A stretch of 64,000 bases of DNA from Erythrobacter sp. (GCA_030148605.1 JASBTD010000063.1:124001-188000), one strand, 5' to 3'; positions 18,283-27,243 are shown, numbered from the stretch's first letter. Translations and numbers: made by a program. Notes: generated by a model not told the origin, from the sequence alone.

Positions 18283-19189
18283 GCGCTCTGCCAAAGGGGT
18301 GCGGCGTGCGGCCAAGGCGAACGCACGCGCGAACACCGCGCGCAAGGCCAGGAAAAAGACCGGCGGCTTTATCGACTGGCTGATGAGCTTGCTGCCCTTC
18401 ACGGAAGAGCAGCTGCAGAAGATATTCCTTGGCATCATCATTGCGGCGGCGCTCGCGCTTGCGTGGTTTATCGCAACGCTTGCCGGAGTGCCCGCGCTGC
18501 TTCAGGCGCAAGTGACGCAGATGGCTTCGAAAGCCGGGTTCGAAGTGCAGCATGTGCGCGTGTCCGGCCTCGAACGGATGAACCAGGACCGCGTTTACGA
18601 GCGTGTGCTGGGTGAACGCGACAGGCCGATGCCGCAAGTCGATTTGGAAGCGATCCGCGAAGATTTGCTGCAGCTGCCGTGGGTCAAGGATGCGCGCGTT
18701 TCGCGCCAGCTTCCGGGAACTCTGGCGATCGATATCGTCGAGCGCGAGCCGCATGCCGTGCTGCAGAAGCCGGATCATCTGATGCTGGTCGATGTCGAAG
18801 GCAACGAACTTGAGCCTGTTAGTCGCCGCGATATCGGCGAACGCCTGATCATCTCCGGCCCCGGCGCGGCGCGACAGGTTGGCGCGCTTGACCACCTGCT
18901 GGAAGTAGCCCCTGCGCTGCGTCCGCAAGTGCGCGGCGCGGAATGGGTGGGCAATCGCCGCTGGAACCTGACTTTCAAGACCGGGCAAGTGCTCGCCTTG
19001 CCGCAGGGTGAGGATGAAGCCGGAGCGGCATTGGTCTCATTCGCAAGGCTCGACGGGCAGAACCGCTTGCTGGGCGGCGAAGTGACGACTTTCGACATGC
19101 GTGCGCCGCCGCGGATCTACATGCGCATTCCCGGGCGCGCTGATGAAGTCCTCAACAGCAATTCAGATGAGCAGGAAAGCACCCCCTGA
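18269..19189 (+). CDS. ftsQ: cell division protein FtsQ
   Basis: Bitopic divisome protein linking early and late components. The 306-residue protein has a very basic cytoplasmic N-terminus (about 35 residues, many Lys/Arg), a membrane segment at about residues 52-75 (IFLGIIIAAALALAWFIATL), then a periplasmic POTRA domain (about 85-155: VQHVRVSGLERMNQDRVYE to LPGTLAIDIVEREP) and a FtsQ beta domain. The ATG at 18269 overlaps ddl by 14 bases, so coupled translation is likely. Its stop overlaps the ftsA ATG by one base. Confidence 0.94.
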   Translation: MATIKRSAKGVRRAAKANARANTARKARKKTGGFIDWLMSLLPFTEEQLQKIFLGIIIAAALALAWFIATLAGVPALLQAQVTQMASKAGFEVQHVRVSGLERMNQDRVYERVLGERDRPMPQVDLEAIREDLLQLPWVKDARVSRQLPGTLAIDIVEREPHAVLQKPDHLMLVDVEGNELEPVSRRDIGERLIISGPGAARQVGALDHLLEVAPALRPQVRGAEWVGNRRWNLTFKTGQVLALPQGEDEAGAALVSFARLDGQNRLLGGEVTTFDMRAPPRIYMRIPGRADEVLNSNSDEQESTP

Positions 19190-20469
19190 TGGCTTCGCCG
19201 CGTTTCAACCGCTATTTCGGAGCCGTCAACACAGGCTCTTTCCGCATCTCTGCCATGATCATGGGACAGGCAGAGGATGGCGAGTTGCAAGTGCTTGGCT
19301 CTGGCCACCGCGCTTCGAACGGGATCAAGCGCGGCTATGTCACGGATATGGCTGCGGCGACCTACGCCATCCGCGATGCGGTTGAGCGGGCGGAAAAGAA
19401 CGCCGGCACCAGCGTGCAAAGCGTGTGGGTCGGCTGCGCCGGGGCAGGGCTCGCGAGCCAGGTTTCCAAGGTCGAGATCGACATCGGCGGCCGACGGATC
19501 GAAGAAGAAGATATCGAGCATCTGCTGATCGCCGCGCGCGACACGATCCAGCCAGACGGGCGCATGGTTTTGCACGCGCAGCCAGCGCATTACACGCTTG
19601 ATGGTGCGCATGGCGTAGCCAATCCCAAGGGCTTGCATGCAGAGCGGCTGGGCGTTGATATCCATGTCATGCTCGCCGACGGCGCGCCGGTCCGTAACCT
19701 TACCGAAGCCGTCCAAAACGCGCATCTGGACGTGGAAGCCATTGTCGCAGCGCCGCTTGCGGCTGGCTATGCCTGCCTGACAGAGGAGGAGCGCGAGCTT
19801 GGCGTCGCCATGGTAGAGATTGGCGGTGAAGTGACCAATGTTGCGGTGTACGCCGGCGGAATGCTGCTGGGCCTCAAAGCACTGCCGTTTGGTTCAGGCG
19901 ATATTACAGACGCCATCGCTTCGGCATTCGGGATTAGGCGTTTTCAGGCCGAACGGCTCAAATGCGTGTCCGGCTCTGCCATTGCCAGCCCGACCGACCA
20001 TCGCGAGATGATTCCGGTCAACGGCCCCGGAGATGACCAGGCCGGGCCCGTCGCGCGCGGGGCGGATGACAAGAACCGGATTGCACGGGCAGAGCTGGTT
20101 TCGATTGTTACGCAGCATTTGTCAGGCCTTACTGACGAAATTGGCCGCGCGCTCAAAGCCATGGGATTTAGCGGAATGCGCGGTGGGCAAGTTGTGATGA
20201 CCGGCGGCGGGGCGGAGCTGGCGGGCCTCGCTGAATTCGCGCAAGGCGCGTTGGGCATGCCGGTGCGGATCGGTCGCCCGCCGTCGCTTACAGGCTTGCC
20301 TGAAGCGCATGCCACGCCCGGCTTTGCGACACTGGCGGGGCTATGCCTCTATGCGGCAGATGACCCGATCGATATCCGCGCGATTGGCGCAAACAGCGCG
20401 CCGATTTCCCGTCTTGGTGGCACTTTGGGGATTGGCAAGCTGTGGCGCGCGCTGCGAGAAAACTTCTGA
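19189..20469 (+). CDS. ftsA: cell division protein FtsA (actin-like FtsZ anchor)
   Basis: Actin-fold ATPase that tethers FtsZ to the membrane. The 426-residue protein has the FtsA-specific 1C region, the second phosphate-type motif VEIGGEVTNVAVY, and VMTGGGAELAGLAEFA. The last residues, IGKLWRALRENF, form an amphipathic helix of the kind that binds membrane. The first phosphate motif reads GAVNTGSFRIS, where actin-like proteins usually have D/E-I-G-T/S; here Asn replaces the acid and Thr the Ile. The gene is followed by a 136-base gap with a terminator-like hairpin before ftsZ. Confidence 0.94.
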   Translation: MASPRFNRYFGAVNTGSFRISAMIMGQAEDGELQVLGSGHRASNGIKRGYVTDMAAATYAIRDAVERAEKNAGTSVQSVWVGCAGAGLASQVSKVEIDIGGRRIEEEDIEHLLIAARDTIQPDGRMVLHAQPAHYTLDGAHGVANPKGLHAERLGVDIHVMLADGAPVRNLTEAVQNAHLDVEAIVAAPLAAGYACLTEEERELGVAMVEIGGEVTNVAVYAGGMLLGLKALPFGSGDITDAIASAFGIRRFQAERLKCVSGSAIASPTDHREMIPVNGPGDDQAGPVARGADDKNRIARAELVSIVTQHLSGLTDEIGRALKAMGFSGMRGGQVVMTGGGAELAGLAEFAQGALGMPVRIGRPPSLTGLPEAHATPGFATLAGLCLYAADDPIDIRAIGANSAPISRLGGTLGIGKLWRALRENF

Positions 20470-20495
20470 TGCAGCGAATATGCGGAGAACTCGCT

Positions 20496-20523
20496 CCCTT
20501 AACCGCTGTGGATAAGGGTTTTT
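20496..20523 (+). terminator. terminator-like hairpin between ftsA and ftsZ, containing a DnaA box
   Basis: CCCTTA at 20496-20501 pairs with TAAGGG at 20513-20518, and CC/GG pairs extend it inward past one A-A mismatch. The stem is followed directly by TTTTT. This has the form of an intrinsic terminator and could uncouple ftsZ from the upstream operon. Its 3' half contains TGTGGATAA (20507-20515), a perfect match to the bacterial DnaA-box consensus in inverse orientation. TTAACC at 20499-20504 resembles a CtrA half site. All three readings are by eye; which of them works in the cell is open. Confidence 0.55.
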
Positions 20524-20605
20524 GCGCTATAACCGGCGTAGTGCGTTTGTGGCAAAAACAGGCGAATAGTTAACGAGGGTGCTCCTGCGCCCGGAGGACA
20601 AGACC

Positions 20606-22306
20606 ATGAGTATCAATATCGGACCAGCTTCCAGCGACGATCTGCGCCCCCGCATTACCGTGGTCGGTATCGGCGGCGCGGGCGGCAATGCGATCGCCAA
20701 TATGATCGATGCTGAAATCGAAGGGGTCGATTTCATTGTTGCCAACACCGATGCGCAGGCGCTGTCGATGTCCGCGGCGGCGACCAAGATCCAGCTTGGC
20801 CCGGAAATTACCGGCGGTCTTGGTGCGGGTGCCCGGCCCGAAGTTGGCAAGGCTGCAGCCGAGGAAACAGTCCAGGAAATTGAAGACGCGCTGGAAGGCG
20901 TCAACATGGTCTTCATTGCGGCTGGTATGGGCGGCGGCACCGGCACGGGCGCTGCACCAGTGATTGCCGAGGCAGCGCGTCGCAAAGGCGTGTTGACAGT
21001 TGGTGTAGTGACCAAGCCGTTCCTGTTTGAAGGCACCCGTCGCATGCGTGCGGCGGAATCGGGGATCGACGAACTGCAAAAGCACGTCGATACTCTGATC
21101 GTCATTCCCAACCAGAACCTGTTCCTGATCGCCAAGGCTGAGACGACCTTCAAGGAAGCCTTCATGCTGGCTGACGAAGTGCTGCAGCAGGGCGTGCGTT
21201 CGATCACGGACCTGATGGTGATGCCGGGCCTGATCAACCTCGACTTTGCCGACGTGCGCTCTGTCATGAGCGAAATGGGCAAGGCCATGATGGGCACAGG
21301 CGAAGGCGAAGGCGAGAGCCGGGCGCTGGAAGCGGCCGAACGCGCGATCGCCAATCCGCTGCTCGATGGCGTGAGCATGCAAGGCGCCAAAGGCGTGATT
21401 ATCTCCATCATCGGCGGCGAAGACATGAAGCTGCTCGAAGTCGATGAAGCTGCGAACCACATCCGCGAGCTGGTGGATGAAGACGCGAACATCATCTGGG
21501 GTTCGGCCTTCAATCCCGATCTCGAAGGGAAAATCCGTGTTTCGGTCGTAGCGACCGGAATTGACCAGCACGCCGTCCAGCGCGCGCCGGAAAGTTCGCC
21601 GGTATCGTTCTCCGCTGCCCGCCCGCCCAAGCGCCCGGTGCTGGAACTGCCCGAGGAAGAGCCAACGGCGGGAGCAGCGGAGGAAGCTCCGTTCGATCTG
21701 GGTATTGAATCTGCCAGCGAGCCAGAACCTGAATCCTCGATCGACGCCGAATATGAGGAAGAGGCGGCCGCAGAGCCGTTCGACCTAACCGGCATGCAAG
21801 TCGGCGAAGATATGGGCGAGACCGAAGAGGATGACGATGTTGATGATATCGTCGATCCGCTGGCCGGGCTGCGGAATGAGGAAAACGATCCTTATGCTGA
21901 CGTGACTGGCGATCCTGAGGAAGCTGAAGCTGGCGAAGATGATGCGCTGGAATTGACCTCTGAAGTCGATGCTCCATTAGCAGGGGAATCGTCGCCGATC
22001 GAGTCATCAGAGGCTGCACGCGAAGCGGAAGACACGCAATCCGGCGGTCGCAGGCGTTCCATCCTTGGCGGCGGCGGCGACGCTGGTGGTGATGGCGGTG
22101 CAGGCGGTGGGTCCGGAGGTGGCGGTGCAGGCGGTGGGGCTGCAGCGGGCGGCGCGGCTGGCGGAAGCACGTTGTTCGAACGCATGGCCAGCCTGTCACG
22201 CGGCGCTTCGACTTCGGACGATGAAGACGAAGATGATGATGAGGACGGCGATTCGGGCTCGTCTCTCAGCATTCCGCGCTTCCTCGGGCGTCAGAATAAC
22301 CAATAA
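20606..22306 (+). CDS. ftsZ: cell division protein FtsZ with very long disordered linker
   Basis: Tubulin-like GTPase forming the Z-ring. Residues about 15-320 are the GTPase core, with [10 protein letters not shown], the tubulin signature GGGTGTG at 109-115 and the T7 loop [10 protein letters not shown] at 211-220. Then comes a linker of about 230 residues: acidic Glu/Asp-rich to about 480, a 33-residue Gly/Ala-rich run (488-520), [13 protein letters not shown], and a second acidic block. The C-terminal peptide SIPRFLGRQ (555-563) should bind FtsA. Total 566 residues, against about 380 in enteric bacteria. Start at 20606 follows GGAGGACAAGACC; the track GTG is nine codons upstream of it. Confidence 0.96.
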   Translation: MSINIGPASSDDLRPRITVVGIGGAGGNAIANMIDAEIEGVDFIVANTDAQALSMSAAATKIQLGPEITGGLGAGARPEVGKAAAEETVQEIEDALEGVNMVFIAAGMGGGTGTGAAPVIAEAARRKGVLTVGVVTKPFLFEGTRRMRAAESGIDELQKHVDTLIVIPNQNLFLIAKAETTFKEAFMLADEVLQQGVRSITDLMVMPGLINLDFADVRSVMSEMGKAMMGTGEGEGESRALEAAERAIANPLLDGVSMQGAKGVIISIIGGEDMKLLEVDEAANHIRELVDEDANIIWGSAFNPDLEGKIRVSVVATGIDQHAVQRAPESSPVSFSAARPPKRPVLELPEEEPTAGAAEEAPFDLGIESASEPEPESSIDAEYEEEAAAEPFDLTGMQVGEDMGETEEDDDVDDIVDPLAGLRNEENDPYADVTGDPEEAEAGEDDALELTSEVDAPLAGESSPIESSEAAREAEDTQSGGRRRSILGGGGDAGGDGGAGGGSGGGGAGGGAAAGGAAGGSTLFERMASLSRGASTSDDEDEDDDEDGDSGSSLSIPRFLGRQNNQ

Positions 22307-22392
22307 CGGGGGCGCTCTGGCGCTCCGTTGCTTGGCGGTTCATTTAAGGCTGGCTAACGGGTTTGTGTGACCCTTAGCCTGCCGGCCCTGAT

Positions 22393-23763
22393 ATGATCCG
22401 ATTGCACCATTATTCCAGATTGAGCATCTGCGCGCTTTTTACAGGTGTGTTGCTGCCTGTCTCCGTGCTCGCGCAAAACAGCACCAGCGCAACGTCACGC
22501 GAAATTGTGCAGCAAACTCCCTCGGCGGAAGTGGAGCAGTTGCGTGCCGCGCTCCAGCGTCTGGCGCGTGAACCGCGCAGTGTTGGCGCGCTGGTCGATG
22601 CTGGCGATGCTTCTCTGGGGGTGGGTGACCTTGATGCCGCGATGGGCTTTTTCGGGCGTGCACTGGAACTGGAACCAGCCAATGCGCAGGCCAAGCTGGG
22701 CATGGCATCCGTCAATCTGCGCGCGCGTCGACCGCTAGAGGCCTTGCGCATGTTTGCCGAGGCAGAGCGGGCCGGTGCCTCGATTGATGCGATTCTGGGC
22801 GACTTTGCTCTGGCGCAAGACCTCGTTGGCAACAATCAGCTGGCGCAGGAAAGCTATCGCGCAGCGCTGGCACGCGATCCGGATGATGAACTTTCGCGTC
22901 GGCTCGCGATCAGCCTGGCGATCAGCGGAGACCGTGCCGGGTTCGAAGCGGCTTTGCTCCCGCTTTTGCAGCGACAGGACTTGGCGGCGTATCGCACGCG
23001 CGCTTTCGGCCTGGCGATTCTGGGCGACACTGACCAGGCTACATCGCTCGCCAACAGCTTGATGCCGGCAGACCTTGCGAGCCGGATGACCCCTTATCTT
23101 GCGTTCATGCCGCGACTGACAAAGTCACAACAGGCCGCGGCGGCCAACCTCGGCATATTCCCGCGCGCCGCCGAGATTGGCCGTGATGATCCGCGTATCG
23201 CGCGTTTCGCCAGCACTGGGGAGCTTCCGCCGGTTGTGAATGCCGACAAGCGACTCGAACCGCGGGGCACTCCGTTGGGACAGCGCGACAATTCACGGCC
23301 TGCACAGCCAACGCCGCAGCAGACCAGCCGATTGGCCGAAATCAGCCGGGCGCAGGAGCAAGCTACGCCAAGCCTGCTCGATGCGTTCAGCGAGCTGGCT
23401 GACCCTGTGGCTGCGGCAGAAGCGCGGGATGGTGCGGTAGACATCACACAGATCGAAATTCCGCGCGAAGCAAGGGAGCCTGATCCGCCGCAACACCCCG
23501 CGCGGCACTGGGTGCAAATGGCGACCGGGCGTGATCGCAGCGCGCTGCTCTTTGACTGGCGACGGATGGTGCGTCGCGCTCCGGAATTGCTGGGCGATCG
23601 CAGTGCCTATGTCACCCGATGGGGGCAGGCGAGCCGATTGCTTACAGGTCCCTTTGACTCGCGTGACGATGCGCGGGAACTCGTCCGTTCGCTGCGTGCG
23701 CAAGGGTTCGATAGCTTCACTTACTCAAGCCCGGAAGGTGAAGAAATAGAGGAATTACAGTAG
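22393..23763 (+). CDS. exported TPR protein with C-terminal SPOR domain
   Basis: A 456-residue secreted protein. It has a signal peptide (cleavage probably after VLAQ, about residue 28), tetratricopeptide-like repeats at about 50-200 (AMGFFGRALELEPANAQAKLG and following), a Pro/Gln-rich middle, and a SPOR domain at about 375-450 (HWVQMATGRDRSALLFDWRR to LRAQGFDSFTY). SPOR domains bind glycan strands stripped of stem peptides, mostly at the septum. Its place directly behind ftsZ (where many alphaproteobacteria have lpxC) fits a role in division, but that is inference. Confidence 0.82.
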   Translation: MIRLHHYSRLSICALFTGVLLPVSVLAQNSTSATSREIVQQTPSAEVEQLRAALQRLAREPRSVGALVDAGDASLGVGDLDAAMGFFGRALELEPANAQAKLGMASVNLRARRPLEALRMFAEAERAGASIDAILGDFALAQDLVGNNQLAQESYRAALARDPDDELSRRLAISLAISGDRAGFEAALLPLLQRQDLAAYRTRAFGLAILGDTDQATSLANSLMPADLASRMTPYLAFMPRLTKSQQAAAANLGIFPRAAEIGRDDPRIARFASTGELPPVVNADKRLEPRGTPLGQRDNSRPAQPTPQQTSRLAEISRAQEQATPSLLDAFSELADPVAAAEARDGAVDITQIEIPREAREPDPPQHPARHWVQMATGRDRSALLFDWRRMVRRAPELLGDRSAYVTRWGQASRLLTGPFDSRDDARELVRSLRAQGFDSFTYSSPEGEEIEELQ

Positions 23764-23905
23764 TTTAGATTCTGTCACCGGCATTCTTTGCACAGGCTTT
23801 GAACAAGCCAGTGCGGTTCTCCCCAAGCGCGCGCCTTGCCACCATTGCCTTTGCCCACCTGTCCAAGGCAATCAGCGCATCAATGACAAAACAGGTTGCC
23901 CCCTC

Positions 23906-24412
23906 ATGAGACCCCGCGAAGTCGAATATACCGCGTCGGATGATGCCGCTCCGGTTGAAATGCTCGCTGCCTTGTTCGAAGCGCGCGGCTGGCTGTTCGA
24001 AATTACCGCTGATGACGAGATGACCGGCGAAGTGCAGGGCAGCTGGGCGAAATACAAGATCAAGGCGATCTGGCGCGGCGAAGACAATGTCCTGCAATTG
24101 CTGTGCTTGCCTGATATCCGCGTTTCAGATGACAAGCGCCGCCAGGCCTATGAACTGCTTGCTCTGGTAAACGAGCAGATGTGGCTCGGGCATTTCGATA
24201 TCTGGTCGAACGGCAGCGTGTTGCTCTATCGTCATGGTGCATTGCTGGGTGACGAAGGCTTGCTCAGCCTCGATCAGGCGCAAGCACTCGTCGAAACCGC
24301 GATCGACGAATGCGACCGCTTCTATCCCGCGTTCCAATTCGTGTTGTGGGGCGACAAGAGCCCGCGCCGCGCATTGGAAAGCGCGCTTGTCGATGCGGCG
24401 GGGGAAGCTTAA
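23906..24412 (+). CDS. YbjN domain-containing protein
   Basis: A 168-residue cytoplasmic protein of the YbjN family, whose fold resembles type III secretion chaperones; a biochemical role is not established. The text MLAALFEARGWLFEITADDEM, LPDIRVSDDKRRQAYELLALVNEQMWLGHFDIW and ETAIDECDRFYPAFQFVLWG is the family's usual pattern. In alphaproteobacteria this gene is often next to proC, as here (34 bases apart). No signal peptide. Confidence 0.85.
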   Translation: MRPREVEYTASDDAAPVEMLAALFEARGWLFEITADDEMTGEVQGSWAKYKIKAIWRGEDNVLQLLCLPDIRVSDDKRRQAYELLALVNEQMWLGHFDIWSNGSVLLYRHGALLGDEGLLSLDQAQALVETAIDECDRFYPAFQFVLWGDKSPRRALESALVDAAGEA

Positions 24413-24446
24413 GCGCTCTTGCACCTGCGGTTGCGAGAAAGAGCAA

Positions 24447-25259
24447 ATGGCTGAGATCAACAAGCTCCTGATTATTGGTTGCGGCAATATGGGCGGCGCC
24501 ATGCTGGCTGGCTGGCTTGCGGCTGGTGTTGATCCGGCGCGCCTTGCTGTGCTCGATCCGGCGCTGGAGAGTGTGCCAGAAGGCGTTGCGCTCTATCGCC
24601 AGGCACCGGAACAGAGCGATCACGACGCAGTGATGTTGGGGTTCAAGCCGCAACAGCTTGGTGCGCTTGGCCCTGGCCTGCAGATGCTGACAGGCGATCG
24701 GGTGACAGTCTATTCGCTGCTCGCAGGAATCGAGCTGGCGACTTTGCAGCACGCCTTTCCGGATGCGGCTGCGCATGTCAGGGTAATGCCCAATCTGGCC
24801 GCGCGGATCGGCAAGTCACCGGTGATTCTGGCGCAGGCGGGGCTGGATGAAGCTGGCCGCGAGGCCGCGCTGGCGTTTTTCGACCATTTGGGCACCGCAT
24901 TGTGGCTGGAAGACGAAGCACAGTTCAATCTGGTAACGGCACTGGCTGGCTCAGGGCCAGGCTTCGTGTATCGCTTTATCGACGCGCTTTCCGGAGCTGC
25001 GCAAGAGCTGGGTCTGGGGCAGGAAATGGCCGACCAATTGGCGTTGGCGACGGTTGAAGGGGCAAGCATTCTGGCCGCCGGTTCAGACATATCACCCGCT
25101 GAATTGGCGGATCGGGTGGCCAGTCCGGGCGGGATGACACGCGAAGGGCTTGATATGCTTGATCAAGATAACGCGTTGAAATCCCTGTTGGTTCAGACGC
25201 TCAAGGCCACTGCGGATAAAGGCGCCGAACTGGCTGGAGCGGCGCGAAAACAGCCTTAA
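24447..25259 (+). CDS. proC: pyrroline-5-carboxylate reductase
   Basis: Last step of proline synthesis, NAD(P)H-dependent. The 270-residue protein starts MAEINKLLIIGCGNMGGAMLAGWL, a clean Rossmann dinucleotide motif, and carries LAGSGPGFVYRFIDAL (about residue 165) and the C-terminal VASPGGMTREGLDML, the ProC signature. The start at 24447 is chosen because everything before it in the track ORF is a shadow of the YbjN gene. Proline genes are split: proB is at 30434, proA is not in the window. Confidence 0.94.
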   Translation: MAEINKLLIIGCGNMGGAMLAGWLAAGVDPARLAVLDPALESVPEGVALYRQAPEQSDHDAVMLGFKPQQLGALGPGLQMLTGDRVTVYSLLAGIELATLQHAFPDAAAHVRVMPNLAARIGKSPVILAQAGLDEAGREAALAFFDHLGTALWLEDEAQFNLVTALAGSGPGFVYRFIDALSGAAQELGLGQEMADQLALATVEGASILAAGSDISPAELADRVASPGGMTREGLDMLDQDNALKSLLVQTLKATADKGAELAGAARKQP

Positions 25260-25370
25260 TCAGTTGCACGCTTTGCAATCCGGTTTTGCTTGAAAATCGC
25301 TCTCAATAACCCGATATTTACATGCGATGGCGCTGAATCTGCGCCCGCTTATATTGGAGTAGAACCTACA

Positions 25371-26108
25371 ATGGCTGATTGGAACGAAACCCAGCGTGTG
25401 CAGCAGGAGCAGAACTTCGCTGGCGCTTCGGTGCCGCGCTCGACCACTGTTTTCGATGCAGGCCTGCGCAAGCACATGCTTTCGATCTACAATTACATGA
25501 CCTCGGGCATCCTGCTCACGGGTATCGTCGCATTGCTGACCGCGCAATCTGGGCTGGTTTACAGCCTGCTGAGCGGTCCGATGTTCTGGCTGATCGCGCT
25601 TTCGCCTTTGGCGATCGTGTTTGCAATGAGCTTTGGCGCAAACCGTTTCAGCAAGGGCACGCTGCAGATCATGTTCTGGGGCTTTGCCACGCTGATGGGC
25701 CTGTCAATGTCGTCGATCTTCCTGGTATTTACCGGTGGTTCGATCGCCGCGACATTCTTCGCAACCTCAGCGGCTTTCGCCGGGTTGAGCCTGTTCGGCT
25801 ATACCACGAAGAAAGACCTGTCGGGCATGGGCAGCTTCCTGATCATGGGTGTGGTCGGCCTGATCGTCGCCATGCTGCTCAATCTGTGGCTGCAGTCGCC
25901 GGCGCTGATGTGGGCAGTAAGCTTCCTCGGCGTGCTGATCTTTGCCGGTCTAACCGCTTATGACACGCAGCGTTTGAAGCGCGAGTATATGCACCTGCGC
26001 GGCACCGAGTTTGCCGGCAAGGCAGTGATCCTCGGTGCTCTGAGCTTGTATCTGGACTTCATCAACATGTTCCAGTTCCTGCTGCAGTTCATGGGCTCAC
26101 GCGAATAG
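25371..26108 (+). CDS. Bax inhibitor-1/YccA family membrane protein
   Basis: A 245-residue integral membrane protein with seven hydrophobic segments. It has the BI-1 family marks: FDAGLRKHMLSIYNYM before the first segment, FAGLTAYDTQRLKREY, and a last segment after ALSLYLDFINMFQFLL. In bacteria these proteins are linked to ion leak and to the FtsH protease (YccA); the function here is unknown. The ATG at 25371 gives the normal MADWNETQ N-terminus; the track start adds 27 unrelated residues. A strong terminator follows at 26149. Confidence 0.9.
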   Translation: MADWNETQRVQQEQNFAGASVPRSTTVFDAGLRKHMLSIYNYMTSGILLTGIVALLTAQSGLVYSLLSGPMFWLIALSPLAIVFAMSFGANRFSKGTLQIMFWGFATLMGLSMSSIFLVFTGGSIAATFFATSAAFAGLSLFGYTTKKDLSGMGSFLIMGVVGLIVAMLLNLWLQSPALMWAVSFLGVLIFAGLTAYDTQRLKREYMHLRGTEFAGKAVILGALSLYLDFINMFQFLLQFMGSRE

Positions 26109-26148
26109 GTGCACATCGCCTAGTCGCAGAAACGACTCTGTTCACCGA

Positions 26149-26185
26149 TGCCCGGGCCGCGAAATGTGGCTCGGGCATTTTCTTT
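26149..26185 (+). terminator. intrinsic terminator after the BI-1 family gene
   Basis: TGCCCGGGCC (26149-26158) pairs with GGCTCGGGCA (26168-26177): ten pairs with one G-T wobble and a 9-base loop, then TTTTCTTT. It lies 40 bases after the BI-1 family stop and separates it from the lipoprotein gene. Confidence 0.85.
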
Positions 26186-26292
26186 ATCTGGTTTAGAGTT
26201 TACTCCGCAAAATTAACCCTCGGGGTTCAGCCGGTGTTAGGGACGTACTGGCTAGCCATGGGAAGGGACCAAATGAAGAAGGCTGGGTAATC

Positions 26293-27012
26293 ATGGGTCG
26301 AGGAATTTCTGCAAAGTTGAAGATCGCGGCTGTCGCCGCAATGTCCGCCACATTGGCAGCTTGCGGAGCAAGCGCGCCGCCGCCACCACCGATCGTGGCT
26401 GCGCCCCCGCCACCGCCACCCAAGATCGTTATCCCGCCACGCCCGACGCCGCCCGCCGGTGCCTTTGCCACCATGGCAATCCCCCGCCTCACAGCTGAGG
26501 GTTATCGCCAAACGGTCAATACCGGGATCAGCGATCACCAGAAGCTGTGGAATGTGCGTTCGGGCCTCAATGTCGCAGCGCTCAACTGCCTGCGCCCCGA
26601 GCACGCCGGTCTGGTCGACAATTACAAGACTATCCTGAAACGGCATTCGCGCCAGTTGGCATCCACCAATCGCGCACTGGCCAGCGAATATCGCCAGAAG
26701 CATGGTCGTTCATTCCGCGACCATCAGGACGCCTATATGACGCGGGTCTACAACTATTTCGCGCTTCCGCCGGTGCTACCGGAGTTCTGCAATGTCGCGC
26801 TTGATGTGAGCCATGAGATTGCAGCGCTTCCCGCCGGCCAATTGGATTCCTATTCTCCGACTGCGCTCGCCAAGCTGGAGCAGGTGTTCGAGAATTTCTT
26901 CAGCGCCTATGAGAAATACCGGGTCGACCTGGCGGCCTGGGATGCGCGCTATGGAACACCGGGCGGATCGACGCTGGAGGCCAGCTACGGCCCGCAAGCC
27001 AGCAGCAACTGA
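26293..27012 (+). CDS. lipoprotein with proline-rich N-terminal spacer
   Basis: I do not recognise a family. The 239-residue product has a lipoprotein signal (AAMSATLAAC, lipidated Cys at about residue 24), followed by two poly-Pro runs (PPPPP and PPPPPP) to about residue 55. Such a stiff spacer could carry the rest across part of the periplasm. The C-terminal 180 residues are probably helical, rich in Tyr, His and Arg, with two Cys (LNCLRPE, FCNVAL) that could form a disulfide. Its own terminator follows, before the riboswitch. Probably outer-membrane attached; function unknown. Confidence 0.75.
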   Translation: MGRGISAKLKIAAVAAMSATLAACGASAPPPPPIVAAPPPPPPKIVIPPRPTPPAGAFATMAIPRLTAEGYRQTVNTGISDHQKLWNVRSGLNVAALNCLRPEHAGLVDNYKTILKRHSRQLASTNRALASEYRQKHGRSFRDHQDAYMTRVYNYFALPPVLPEFCNVALDVSHEIAALPAGQLDSYSPTALAKLEQVFENFFSAYEKYRVDLAAWDARYGTPGGSTLEASYGPQASSN

Positions 27013-27033
27013 TCTTTCCCTATTCCTGCCAGA

Positions 27034-27066
27034 GGGGCGCGGCGCAATCTTGCGCGGCGCCCTTTT
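27034..27066 (+). terminator. intrinsic terminator after the lipoprotein gene
   Basis: GGGCGCGGCGCAA (27035-27047) can pair with TTGCGCGGCGCCC (27050-27062) with a single mismatch and a very short loop, followed by TTTT. It ends the lipoprotein transcript just before the cobalamin riboswitch. Confidence 0.75.
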
Positions 27067-27084
27067 GCTATCTAGAGCCCATCC

Positions 27085-27243
27085 AGCGCATCGGTAACGG
27101 GAATGCGGTGCGAGTGAGCGATCACTCAATTCCGCGGCTGTCCCTGCAACTGTAAGCGGCGAGCGACTGGTTCGACATACCACTGGAGCAATCCGGGAAG
27201 GTGAGCCAGCCGCCCAGACCCGCAAGCCAGGAGACCGACCGGA
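27085..27243 (+). promoter_or_regulatory. cobalamin riboswitch upstream of btuB
   Basis: The aptamer is recognisable from its conserved blocks in order: GGGAATGCGGTGCGA, CCGCGGCTGTCCCTGC with AACTGTAAGC, the variable arm with CCACTGG, CCGGGAAGGTGAGCC, and the closing CGCAAGCCAGGAGACC (B12 box, 27221-27236). Cobalamin riboswitches switch off their gene when adenosylcobalamin or a related form is bound. The gene 127 bases downstream is a BtuB-type receptor, the classic target. The likely expression platform is the hairpin at 27301-27349. Confidence 0.95.

Noticed and set aside
20527-21795. 422- and 333-codon minus-strand ORFs opposite ftsZ
   Set aside because: Ser-rich mirror frames of a GC-rich gene; no ribosome site or domain.
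22305-22326. Terminator after ftsZ
   Set aside because: The GGGGGCGC/GCGCTCC stem has a bulge and no T-run; too weak to list.
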